From: Prorocentrum cordatum
Taxonomy: Eukaryota > Sar > Dinophyceae > Prorocentrales > Prorocentraceae
DNA: 46,795 nt
Assembly: GCA_963575745.1 (NCBI GenBank)
Contig: CAUYUJ010019623.1
Location: forward strand, 128,473 to 175,267
Direction of reading: 5' to 3'
Part shown: piece after piece, positions 19,259-27,972 of the stretch
Numbering within the stretch: the first letter of the stretch is position 1
Layout: each line of letters begins with the position of its first letter
The notes under the pieces: generated by a model
Databases searched by the model: none
Told to the model about the DNA's origin: nothing
Seen by the model: only the letters and a program-made list of their open reading frames with translations
Program-made: the position numbers and the translations under genes

Positions 19259-20137
19259 GTGGCGAGCCCGTCCATCATATTGATTGTTCTATGTTCGCAG
19301 TTCCCTCGAGGTTATTACCTTTCTTGTCACTGCGTGGCCTCGGCATTCCTCGTGCTTTCACGGCTGCCTCCTCTCGCCACGTTGCCGGCCCTTGAGGTCG
19401 AGGAGGCTGCGACCGATGGCTTCGCGTGCCCGGAGTGGTTCTCGGGGAACACGTGCTGCTCGCGAGAGGACACGGCTTCCATCACGGGGAAAGTGGAAGA
19501 CGCCCTCCGGTTCGTGGCCCAGGTTCTGGACGAGCAGAAGAGCGAGCTCGAACAGGCAGGGCCGATCGAGGGCGACGGGTGTGTGGGGGAGATGTCGCGC
19601 GCTCTCGACTCGCGGGCCGCAAGCTACGCTACAGCGCGAGAAGCCGCGGAGAGGGGCGTGCAGATACTGCAGGGCGCGGCCATGCATCTGCTCTGTGCGG
19701 CGTGCTTCGTGTGCGCCGTGCCCGGGAAGACGAGGCAGGTGGAGAACTTCACCGTGCGAGCATTGCGCTCTCTGCAGGAGGCGTTGGGCGACGTCTACGA
19801 GAGGCAGGAGGTCGCGGACCAGCTCATCAGCCCTGCGTGCAGGCTGCGCTACCTGGAGTCGCTGACGCAGGCTGCGGCGCATGCAGACAGTGAAACATTC
19901 GAGGAGGGACATCAGCGGCAGGAGTTCAGCAGGAGTCGGCGGCGAGCGAGGGAGGGAAGCAAGAAGGAGATTGCCTTCTCAGAAGGCGGTGCAACTTCTC
20001 AGAAGCCCTCGCGCCTTTCTGGGAAGTCGCCTGGATCTGCGAGCCGGGGAAGACTTGCAGAACTTCTCGGAAGGCCGGGGAACGTCCGGTCCTGCTGTGA
20101 AGGCCAGCTCTCTCTCTCTCTCACTGCCCCCCCATAG
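19259..20137 (+). CDS. Probable host-gene exon: Cys-containing secreted or luminal protein (partial)
   Basis: The frame is open from 19211, but the core that looks coding is about 19385-19895: FACPEWFSGNTCCSRED, KVEDALRFVAQVLDEQKSEL, MHLLCAACFVCAVPGKT and NFTVRALRSLQEALGDVYER. Third codon positions in this core are overwhelmingly G or C, unlike surrounding frames, and the residue mix is that of a globular, partly helical protein with paired cysteines. The CPEW...CC pattern loosely recalls Cys-rich receptor domains, but I do not assign a family. There is no ATG at the beginning, so an upstream exon is expected; candidate acceptors are TTGTTTTGCAG near 19145 and CTATGTTCGCAG near 19300. After about 19895 the frame runs into repeat-like sequence, so the true exon probably ends there. 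Dinoflagellate introns use variable donors, so boundaries are uncertain. Confidence 0.5.
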   Translation: MASPSIILIVLCSQFPRGYYLSCHCVASAFLVLSRLPPLATLPALEVEEAATDGFACPEWFSGNTCCSREDTASITGKVEDALRFVAQVLDEQKSELEQAGPIEGDGCVGEMSRALDSRAASYATAREAAERGVQILQGAAMHLLCAACFVCAVPGKTRQVENFTVRALRSLQEALGDVYERQEVADQLISPACRLRYLESLTQAAAHADSETFEEGHQRQEFSRSRRRAREGSKKEIAFSEGGATSQKPSRLSGKSPGSASRGRLAELLGRPGNVRSCCEGQLSLSLTAPP

Positions 20138-20245
20138 CGGAGGAGGAGGGGGTGGGGAGGAGGAGGTGGAGGATGGGGAGGGGGAGGAGGGGGAGGAGGA
20201 GGAGGAGGAGGAGGAGGAGGAGGAGGAGGAGGAGGAGGAGGAGGC
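20107..20245 (+). repeat. (CT)n then (GGA)n microsatellite
   Basis: A short CT run is followed by over 30 GGA units. Confidence 0.95.
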
Positions 20246-20333
20246 CGAAGGAGGAGAGAGGGGGAGGCACGGCTCCCCAAGACCAGCGGCGGGAGCGAAG
20301 AGGCTCGAATCGGGCCATCGCCAACGTGGATGA

Positions 20334-20530
20334 TCGGGGGCGGCAAAGAGGGGGGTGATGACTAGGGGGGGGTGGATATCATGGCGGGGGCCATGATGTT
20401 TCCCCACATTTCATGGCGCCTCTTCTTATTTCATTACGTCCCTGGCCCCCCCCCCTGGGCCGCGCACATGCCGCCGGTCATGATTTGCACCCCCCCCTCT
20501 TGGACACCCCCCTCTTGGCCGCTCCCGAGA
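20334..20530 (+). mobile_element. Family B inverted-repeat element, copy 3
   Basis: TCGGGGGCGGCAAAGAGGGG at the left is matched in reverse by the right end (CCCCTCTTGGCCGCTCCCGA). The flanks carry GATGA on both sides (20329-20333 and 20529-20533 region), a possible 5-bp target-site duplication. The inner palindrome GGATATCATGGCGGGGGCCATGAT, given here as GATATCATGG and CCATGAT, is present. Confidence 0.75.
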
Positions 20531-21310
20531 TGAGGAGGGCGTGGATTTGCGACGGGTCCCGTTTCCATTGGAAGTCGCGGGTTTCCGCCGCCGAGCGAGG
20601 CGGCACCGGCCGCACTCTGGGGAGGTTCTTGCCCCGATCCATGGATTTTTGGCCACCCCCTCTCCGGATCCATGGATCGCTGCTCCATGTTTGCGCGCCC
20701 CCGATCCTTCCAGGGGGTGCGCTTCCCGCGGTGGGGGAGCTTTGAGCCGGCGATGCTCTACGCTGGCGACGTTGGCCCGAAGGAGGCGTTCGCGAGTTGG
20801 ACGGACAGATCGAACGCCAGATCACCTGCAACATGGAGGAACAACCGCAGGAAGAGCGCAACACATGCGTATGGATACTGGTATTCTTCCATGCTGTCGC
20901 CATAGTTGGGCCTCCTCTGGGGTGGGGGAGGCTCGTCGCTACTTGTAGATTCGCCTCGAGATCCTAGTCAGAGCGCGCTCCGGGAGAGGTCTGGAGAGTA
21001 GCGGTAAGTTTTTGTGCCACCAGGCACTGACACGTGTTGTGAGATTATGTCGTCGTCATTCCCCCTCATCCGTCTCCTCCACCTTTCCTTCCAACTCCAG
21101 TCCCGACTCCGCCTCATCCTGGCCGTTCTGCTTTTGCCCTCCTCCGCCCTTCCCCTGATCTCCCTCATCATCGCCGTCCTTTCTCCTCCTCCCCCCTCCC
21201 GTTGCTGACGCCCCTCCCCGCTCGGCTCCTCATCTTCTCCCTCGTACTCGTGATCTGCCGTCGCCTCCCGCGTCTTCGCTTCCTCCCGCTCACCCCTTTC
21301 TCCTCAGCCA
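20531..21310. other. Mostly non-coding stretch
   Basis: GGATCCATGGAT occurs twice near 20637-20675. A frame at 20700-20905 (VRFPRWGSFEPAMLYAGDVG) is mildly protein-like, but too short to call. From 21050 the sequence is pyrimidine-rich. Confidence 0.35.
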
Positions 21311-21471
21311 CGCGCAGAGGGGGGTGGGGGGGGAGAGGGGAGGGCTTCTTCGAAGCACCCCTGCTTCTTAGAAGGCGCGGGCCTTATCTATAGATGTAAG
21401 GCCAGCGCCTTCCAAAAAGCAGCCTGCTTCTAAGAAGCCCTCCCCCCTCCCCCCACCCCCTTGTGCGCGCC
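21311..21471. mobile_element. Family H long-hairpin element, copy 2
   Basis: The left arm (GGGGAGGGCTTCTTCGAAGC, CCTGCTTCTTAGAAGGCGC, GGGCCTTA) pairs with the right arm (TAAGGCC, GCGCCTTC, AGCAGCCTGCTTCTAAGAAG, CCCTCCCC) around TCTATAGATG. The pairing extends outward through G-runs and C-runs, giving a stem of roughly 75 bp. Copy 1 at 5613-5770 has the same layout. Confidence 0.7.
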
Positions 21472-21616
21472 GCCAATCTCCGTTCCGCCCCTCCGGCCTC
21501 CCCTCTCTGGCACGCGTGCCCTGCCCGCCACCCCTCCCGCGGTCTGCCTCGCAGGCCTCTCCTCTCGCCCCCTCCCGCCGCGCTTCTCTCTCTCACTGCT
21601 CCTCCGCCTCCTCCTC

Positions 21617-21840
21617 CCAGGGCTCGTTTCGATTCCTCCGATTCGATTCGATTCGACTTCGATGGATTCCGATTCGATTCGATTCGACTTGGGCTTCCGA
21701 TTTGGGTTCCGATTTCTTATTGGAGGCATACTAGCCTGCCGATTTCCGCCGATTCGACTTTTCCCGATTCGGCTGCCGACTTCCGCCGATCCGATTCATG
21801 TCGATTGCCGATCCGATTTATCGATTCGATTCTGGGCTCT
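21617..21840 (+). repeat. Degenerate (CGATT)n array
   Basis: Repeated CGATTCGATTCGATTCGACTT, here about 20 bases per motif, with TTCCGATTTGG and TGCCGATCCGATT variants. Period is 5 or 10 bases. Confidence 0.8.
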
Positions 21841-21949
21841 CCTGTCCTCCTGCCTCCTGCGCCCCATCCGCCTCCCCTGTCTTTTCTCGACGTCCACGAT
21901 CACAGGCCCCACCACGAGGTTCGGATGCAGCTCCTGGGAGGTCGAATTC

Positions 21950-22110
21950 TGATCTAGCCCTGGTCCGGAATCCGGCCTAATCCGGCCTGATACCGCTTAA
22001 TCCGGCGTACCCCCGCATAATCCCGTCTAATTTGGCTTAATCTTGCTTAGTCCGAGGCCCATTCCGGCGTAACAGCTCCCAAATGTGGCTTAATCCTCTT
22101 TAATTTTTCC
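21950..22110 (+). repeat. Degenerate 10-bp array (TAATCCGGCT-like)
   Basis: TAATCCGGCC, TGATACCGCT, TAATCCGGCG, TAATCCCGTC, TAATTTGGCT, TAATCTTGCT and TAGTCC follow each other at 10-base steps. Confidence 0.75.
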
Positions 22111-22379
22111 GACGAAAGCCTCTCCGAAGTTGCCCCCTCAACAAGTGGCAACGTCCGTGAAAAGCACGTTCAGGAGCAGGCAAATGCGACGAGCATGCCC
22201 CAGAATCCCTCCAGCACGACGAAGGAGAAGCGCAACGAAGCATTCACAACGGCAATCGGCGTCCCACTCCTCCCGAGAAAGAGTTCTCGCGCCCGACCCT
22301 GGAGGCCAGCCTCCCCACGACCGCAAACGTGCCCTTTATGCCCTTGTCGCCCCTCCCCCTCGTGCTCTCCCTCCCCATT

Positions 22380-22558
22380 ACAGTCGGGGCCCTGAAGAAG
22401 GAGCCCTTTCTCGTTGGGGAGGGGCTCGGTGTTCCTTGATTGTTTCAAAGTTTGCCTCGGGTTTCCCTTCGGTTTTCCATCGGAGTTCGAGGCTGCACTT
22501 ATGGGAAAAAGGGGCCTCGTTCCTTAGTTAGGGTTCCTTAGGTCAACGCCTCGACTGT
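22380..22558 (+). mobile_element. Family D inverted-repeat element, copy 2
   Basis: 179 bp from ACAGTCGGGGC to GCCTCGACTGT. Shared internal blocks with copy 1: TTGGGGAGGGGCTCGGTGTT, CCTTGATTGTTTCAAAG, GGGGCCTCGTTCCTTA and GGGTTCCTTAGGTCAACGCC. The flanks read TA|CAGTC...GACTG|TA, which would fit a TA duplication, but copy 1 does not show it. Confidence 0.8.
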
Positions 22559-22577
22559 ATTCCCTCTCCCGCGCCTC

Positions 22578-22728
22578 CTCTGTAAGAACGGTTTTTTGAA
22601 GGCAGATCTGCCTTCAAAAAGAACGGTTTTTTGAAGGCAGATCTGCCTTCAAAAAACCGTTCTTACAGAGTAGACCAATTTTTTGAAGGCAGATCTGCCT
22701 TCAAAAAACCGTTCTTACAGAGTAGACC
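22578..22728. repeat. Three-fold palindrome built on GGCAGATCTGCC
   Basis: TTTTTTGAAGGCAGATCTGC with its complement occurs three times at about 46-65 base spacing. The outer sequences CTGTAAGAACGG and CCGTTCTTACAG add to the symmetry, and GTTCTTACAGAGTAGACC is repeated at the two right-hand units. Confidence 0.9.
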
Positions 22729-22893
22729 TCGCCCGCGCTCGACTGCCCGCAGCTGGCACACGAGGTTGTTGCAGGTTTCTCTGGCGTCCGGCGCGGAGTG
22801 CTGAGCCTGCTCCTGGAGCCCCTGGGCTCGCTGCTCTACCAGAGGCCGCCTCCCCAGAGGGGAGCGCGGGGAGCTGGGGCGCTCTCGGGGGCT

Positions 22894-22998
22894 CCTCCTC
22901 CTCCTCCTCCTCCTCCTCCTCCTCTCCTCCTCCTCCTCCTCTTCCCCCTCCTCCTCCTCCTCCTCCTCCTCCTCCTCCTCCTCCTCCTCCTCCTCCTC
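22894..22998 (+). repeat. (TCC)n microsatellite
   Basis: Over 30 TCC units with a few interruptions. Confidence 0.95.
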
Positions 22999-23009
22999 GG
23001 GGGTGGGTG

Positions 23010-23192
23010 GGTCCGGACGGGGCCAGGACGAGGCCCTGGCATCGCTCGGAAGTGTTTTTTTCTCGGCGAGGACCCTCGAGGAGCAACCTCGACCATCTGG
23101 CGAAAAAGCCACGCACGAAACCGGGAAAACACACAGGGAATGGACGTCCGAGCGCTGGCCGGGGGGGGGCCCGGACGGGGCCAGGACGAGGA
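23010..23192 (+). mobile_element. Family E element, copy 2, between 24-bp direct repeats
   Basis: The element itself is 23040-23157 (CATCGCTCGGAAGTG to TGGACGTCCGAGCGCTG). It is bracketed by GGACGGGGCCAGGACGAGG at 23014 and 23173, a direct repeat that extends to about 24 of 25 bases. Confidence 0.75.
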
Positions 23193-23844
23193 GATAAGTC
23201 CGTTGCGGAGCGTGCCGGAGCGCTCTCAGCTTCGGAGGCGGATAGACCTCCTGCCCTGACGCATCGATTCAAGAATTGGCCGTTTTCGATTCGCGAGAGG
23301 GCGCCGCGGCCGTCTTTTTTGCGGGTCCAGTCCATCGGTTTCGGTCCCAGGCCGTTTTCACTAAGGGGAGGTTTACTAAAGGGAGGTTTGTCCATCGCCG
23401 ATCAGAGCGTTCCGGAGCGCTCCGAAGAGGCCGCGGCACCCGAGGCCTCCTCCAGAGCCAGGGGATCTTCGGGGTTCTCGATGTTGTCCTCCCTCGGTGT
23501 TGTCCTCGTCCTCGCTTCGGGCGCGGAGGCAGGCGGAGCGGGGGGAAGAGAGGGCCATCCACCAAACCACCCCGAGCTAACCTGGGGGCCCCCATTTGCC
23601 CTCTATTCCCAGTGGGGGCGTCGGGGGGCATGAATTTCTCGACGCGGAGATCCCCAGATGTGGGCACTGTCCTTTTAAATATCTGAGTGTCAGCGAACTC
23701 ATGTGGAAGATGAAGCCGTGAGAGACGCCGACGACTACGACGACTTTAACTAGATGTTTCCTCATTCTTTCCTCCATCTCCTCCTCCTCCTTGTCCTCCT
23801 CCTCCCCTTTATCTTTCTGTTCCTCTGAACACCTGTCAGGGCGC
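23193..23844. other. Non-coding stretch, no gene seen
   Basis: It contains GAGCGTTCCGGAGCGCTC (related to the 16613 palindrome) and a short duplicated GGGAGGTTT. Frames of over 100 residues overlap on both strands without motifs. Confidence 0.4.
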
Positions 23845-24530
23845 CGAAAACTGCTCCTCAAGAGAAGGATGTTGGGCACCGCAACAGGCAAACCGCCCGA
23901 GACATCCCCCCAATCTGGGCGCGAACGGGCCCGTGATATACCCCCTGGCGCCCCCCTTGGGAGTGTTGAAACCAACGCCTCGCTTGAGACATCCTCGGGA
24001 ACTGCCCCGACAGAGAAAAAAAATTGGCACCGAAACAGGCAAACTGACTGAGACATCCTCCCAATCTGGGCGCGAACGGGCCCGTGATATACCCCCTGGC
24101 GCCCCTACTTGGGAGTGCTACAACCAGCGCCTCGCCTGAGACATCCTCGGAACATTTTCATCAAGAGAAGGATGTTGGGCACCGAAACAAGCAAACCGCC
24201 TGAGACATCTCCCCAATCTGGGCGCGAACGGGCCCGTGATATACCCCTTGTCGCCCCTCCTTGGGAGTGCTGAAACCAGCGCCTCGCTTGAGACATCCTC
24301 GGAAACTGCTCCTCAGGAGAAGGATGTTGGGCACCGAAACAGGCAAACCGCCTGAGACATCCCCTCAATCTATGGAAAACATTGCCCGTGATATACCCCC
24401 TGGCGCCCCCCCCTTGGGAGTGCTGAAGCCAGCGCCTCGCCTGAGACATCCTCGGAAACTGCTCCGACAGAGAAGGATGTTGGGCACCGAAACAGGCAAA
24501 CCGCCTGAGACATCCCCCGAATCTACGAGC
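23845..24530 (+). repeat. ~152-bp satellite array, four full units plus partial
   Basis: The landmark AACTGCTCCTCA/GACAGAG recurs at about 23847, 23999, 24151, 24304 and 24457, a period of 152-153. Each unit contains GATGTTGGGCACCG, AACAGGCAAACCGCC, GAGACATCC, AATCTGGGCGCGAACGGGCC, CGTGATATACCCCCTGGCGC and TTGGGAGTG. Because 152 is not a multiple of three, frames shift each unit, which argues against coding. Confidence 0.9.
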
Positions 24531-25547
24531 AAGTGCATTCGAGTATAAGTGAGTCTGAATATGAGTGAGTCGACATGTAAGTGAGTCAGATAATGCTGAA
24601 CTGAGGGTGGGAGGCGTGTTCTCTCTCGTTCTCCGCGCGGTCTAAGTAATATCAAGAACCCCATCCTTAGGATATGGGGAAACATCATTCACACAAGGAA
24701 CCCGTACCCCCCCCCAACCCGAAATTTGGGTCTTCGGGTTGGGTTGGGGTGGTCTGGTAGGTAGTCAGAGAGGGGGGAGGTGACGTTGCATCTTCGGGGG
24801 ACCCCAAGTCGCACAAGGGTGTCCAGATCACGGGGGGCGAGGAGCCAGACGCGCTCCCTGAACTCGTTGTCGGCCTATGGCACGAGAAGTGGGACGCTTC
24901 CCAGCTCCTTTCCAGGTTTTGTGCCTGATTCTGACTGCTCAGGCAGAGGCCCACGATACCCTGAGCTTTCTGATGTTTGGGGCGGGCGCCGCTGGCGCCT
25001 GCTTCCGCAGTGAATTGAACTGAACTGCATCTTCGGGAGACCTCGTCTGTCCTGTTCATTGCGCGGTTTCTTGCGATGCTCGACGCGTGGTCGGCGTGGA
25101 TTCGGCGCGGAGCCGGCTCTGATGCGACGTGTGTTAGGCACGGATGCGACGCGCTCGACATCGATTCGACGCGGAGAGCAATGTACACATTTCAAGCCCT
25201 CAAGGCCTCTGTTGGGACCTTGGACCCTTCAGGGCCCCTTTCGGGGCCCTGATGGACACCTTTTCTGCAGTCCCCGCTGCCCCCCCTTTACAGAGGAAGC
25301 CCATGCCAAGAAACACCCTGCTTGCCTCCAGAGTGCCCTGGGTTTCTTGGGTTTCGATGGCTCTGCTATGGAAAGCTTGATGTTCCCACTCCAAACGTCC
25401 ATGGACGTCTTGGGGTCTCAGGGTTGGGTTTCTTGTGGAAGGTTTAGTGTGGTCGAGCTCCTGTATCGCCCTCACCAGAACGCCACGCCCAAGCCAGACG
25501 AGGCCCCCCGAAGAAGGCACCGGAGGGAGGGTCCAGGAGAGAAAAAT
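24531..25547. other. Non-coding stretch, no gene seen
   Basis: GTGAGTC repeats lie at 24548-24590, a degenerate GATTCGACGCG patch at 25075-25180, and GGGCCCC palindromes near 25225-25250. A 167-residue minus-strand frame (24685-25188) has no recognisable motif. Confidence 0.4.
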
Positions 25548-25651
25548 CACACCGACACAATCGATCGTCGATTCCCCAGAAAATATGGGGATGTATGGGA
25601 AGTGGTGGGGTAGACAAAAGCCCCGGGGGAGAAGCACAAACATATATTTAC

Positions 25652-25682
<31 letters not shown>

Positions 25683-25751
25683 AATGAAAACATGGGGAAT
25701 CCTGTTATTTGTGTCTACTGATTTGTGTGTGCCCCAGGGCCCCTTCAGAGG
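25548..25751 (+). repeat. Family F dispersed repeat, copy 2, with (AT)n insertion
   Basis: ATCGATCGTCGATTCCCCAG, GGGAAGTGGTGGGG, GACAAAA, ATTTGTGTGTGCCCCAGGG and CCCCTTCAGAGG. A (TA)n expansion at about 25650-25680 makes this copy longer than the others. Confidence 0.7.
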
Positions 25752-25882
25752 GGAGGATCCGGGGGGGAGAACACGGGACGAGGGGCCTCGGCGACGGCAG
25801 GCCTCTGGGGGCCCCCCCCAGAAAACGGGCGAGCACCGCCAGGGAGGGCCGCCGTTGTCCAGACAGTCCATCCACCTCCGCC

Positions 25883-26002
25883 CCGTCGTCGTCGTCGTCG
25901 TCGACGTCGTCGCCGTCGTTGTCCTTCTCCTCCTCCTCCTCCTCCTCCTCCTCCTCCTCCTCCTCCTCCTCCAGCTCCTCACCCTCCCTCCTCCTCCTCC
26001 TC
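25883..26002 (+). repeat. (GTC)n-(TCC)n microsatellite
   Basis: (GTC)n to 25920, then over 15 TCC units. It lies about 190 bases beyond the last RetB coding frame. Confidence 0.9.
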
Positions 26003-26191
26003 GGCTCGGCTCGGCGGCTCGGCGATATCAAGGCCTGTACATAAGTGGCCTATTCTTGGATTGGGAAAAAGGGGGGGCAATGAAAAAGGAACAAGGAGGG
26101 CTCACTTCGGAGCCAATCCGTACATGCAATGCTGTCGTGACATCAGGGGTCCCATCCAACAAAGCAACACGGACCAAGGCGAGCACAGCAT

Positions 26192-27841
26192 TCAGTCCCA
26201 GGACAAGAACGGATCAAGAGGCCGCCAGAAGTTATCCACCCCAACTCCCTCGGCAGCCTTCTCACCGCACATCTCATGAACACATATCTGCCATGAACTC
26301 GCAAACGCAGCGGTCGCTCTAGAATAAAATGATGGGGGGAGGCAATAGCTCATACATTCCCTCCTCCCCTCACAGCTGCAGTGCATGTGATCGCCCCTGC
26401 ACCTCCCGCTTCCATCCAGGGCTTCAATCTCCAGAGTTAAGCCCTCAAGGTGGACAGGGAGGAGAGAGAAGGGGTCAAGATAGGTATTATCGCCAAACGC
26501 ACAGGCATGTAGCTCCAACGCCCTGACATTGCTATGCATGGCGACTTCATGCACCATGGGCACCTTGGCAAAGGTGAGCTGATGGCCCATCATCGTCGGG
26601 CTCACGGTGATCCATGGGACTCTGTGCAGGAAGGCACCAACGCTGAGCGCAAGGGCCCCCCTCAGGGCCGCATTTTCCCAGCCGACAACATCTCTAACTT
26701 TTGAATTCAACCTCGGGGACCCCCAAACGTCCCCCACAGACCTTACGCACTTTTCGCGGGCAGACCCTACGCCCCAGCAGACAGGCAGAAAGAAAGCTCC
26801 CCCCGCGAGCTTACCCTGCTGAAGCTTGCCACACCAACTCCGCTCGTCCTGCAGAGCCCACTCTTCCCAGGACAAGTGAAGCACGATTATCGCTTGCCCC
26901 TTTTTTGCACACTCCTCTTCCAGCTTAGCCTGGAAGTCGTCACTCTGCCGCTGGCCTTTGCCAGCGATGAGAAAAAAGGGGGCGAGCATGTCGAGCACCG
27001 CCCTCGGTATGACTTGGCACTTTGCCTCAGCCTCCTGCAGCGCCAAAGAAGGGTGCACACGGATGGCTTTTTCATGGAGAAATCTTTCCCCTCTTACAGG
27101 ACCGCAAATTCTGACAGCAGCTTTCTCAGCCACGTGCTCTTGCTTTCCCATCCCCCTGTTCTTTTTCTGCAACTGGGCGCTAGCGGTCCTCCACTCTTGA
27201 ACTTCCCCCTTATTCACTCGATGGCAGATCATGGCATGCCAACTCATCGCACAGCTTCGATTCTGCTTGAGATGCTTGCAGAGTCTCCCATGAGAGTGAA
27301 ATTCAAACATGCACATCTGACAGTGCGTCCCGACAGCCCAAGTGTTGCAGTCTGACCCGTGTTTGTGCTGCTTGCCTCGGTGTATAGCAAGACCCTTTGC
27401 CGACGCGGCCACGTATCCACACTCATAACACAAAAAACCGACTACTTCAGAGCTGCTTTGTTCCTCTCTAGCACTGTGCTCAGGGAGCCCGTGAGCTCGG
27501 CAATTCCTAAGAGTTTCTTTCACTAGATACTGCTGCTGCTGATGAAACAATTCACGCCTGGCGGCTTCCACCACCAAGTTGATGAAGCGCCTTGGCCTGG
27601 CCCTAGCAAAGCTGAGCCAGTCATCATTACTCCCCTCCCCTGGTACCTGTCGCTTGTCCATCCTCGTGTTGAGCCATTCTAGATCCTCTCTCATAGCTCC
27701 CACCCAACTCCCAGTGTCTTCCCACAGAGTGTCTAAAACCACTCTCAGGCCTGCCGGCCCCGTGGTGAGCACCCTCGGGAGATATATCAGCCTGGCAACG
27801 CGGAGTACACTGCGGCGATTGAGCCTGCTGACAGCATGCAC
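26192..27841 (-). pseudogene. RetB ORF2, C-terminal part: C2H2 zinc fingers and tail
   Basis: SRLNRRSVLRVARLIYLPRV continues the post-RT region. Two zinc fingers follow: CYECGYVAASAKGLAIHRGK (C-x2-C...H-x4-H, near 27365-27430) and CQMCMFEFHSHGRLCKHLKQ (near 27255-27320, second ligand pair H and C). LINE C-terminal fingers of this sort bind nucleic acid. The tail of roughly 350 residues has no motif I know; KPIGR-like basic patches are absent, and it contains several Trp and Cys. The frame ends WRPLDPFLSWD at 26192. Downstream is about 190 bases of non-coding sequence before the (GTC)n-(TCC)n tract. Confidence 0.7.
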
Positions 27842-27972
27842 AACAGACGCGTGGGACTGGTGGTGGTCCCTGTTGCCACCGAGGGCCCCCCCCCCAGCGC
27901 TGCACGATAGGCCGAGGCTTGAGCAGCAGCTAACTTACCATGAGACTTGTTGGAAAAGGGGCCCCCAAACAC
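27787..27972 (-). pseudogene. RetB thumb/connection fragment in a third frame
   Basis: After CVWGPL the sense continues in this frame as FSNKSHGKLAAAQASAYRAAL, then breaks again at a run of nine or ten G/C near 27886-27895 and resumes in the frame of the next entry (SRLNRRSVLRVARLIYLPRV). The two shifts are about 75-100 bases apart. Confidence 0.55.

Noticed and set aside
23845-24530. Possible CRISPR array
   Set aside because: The repeats are 152-bp contiguous units without short unique spacers, in a eukaryotic context.
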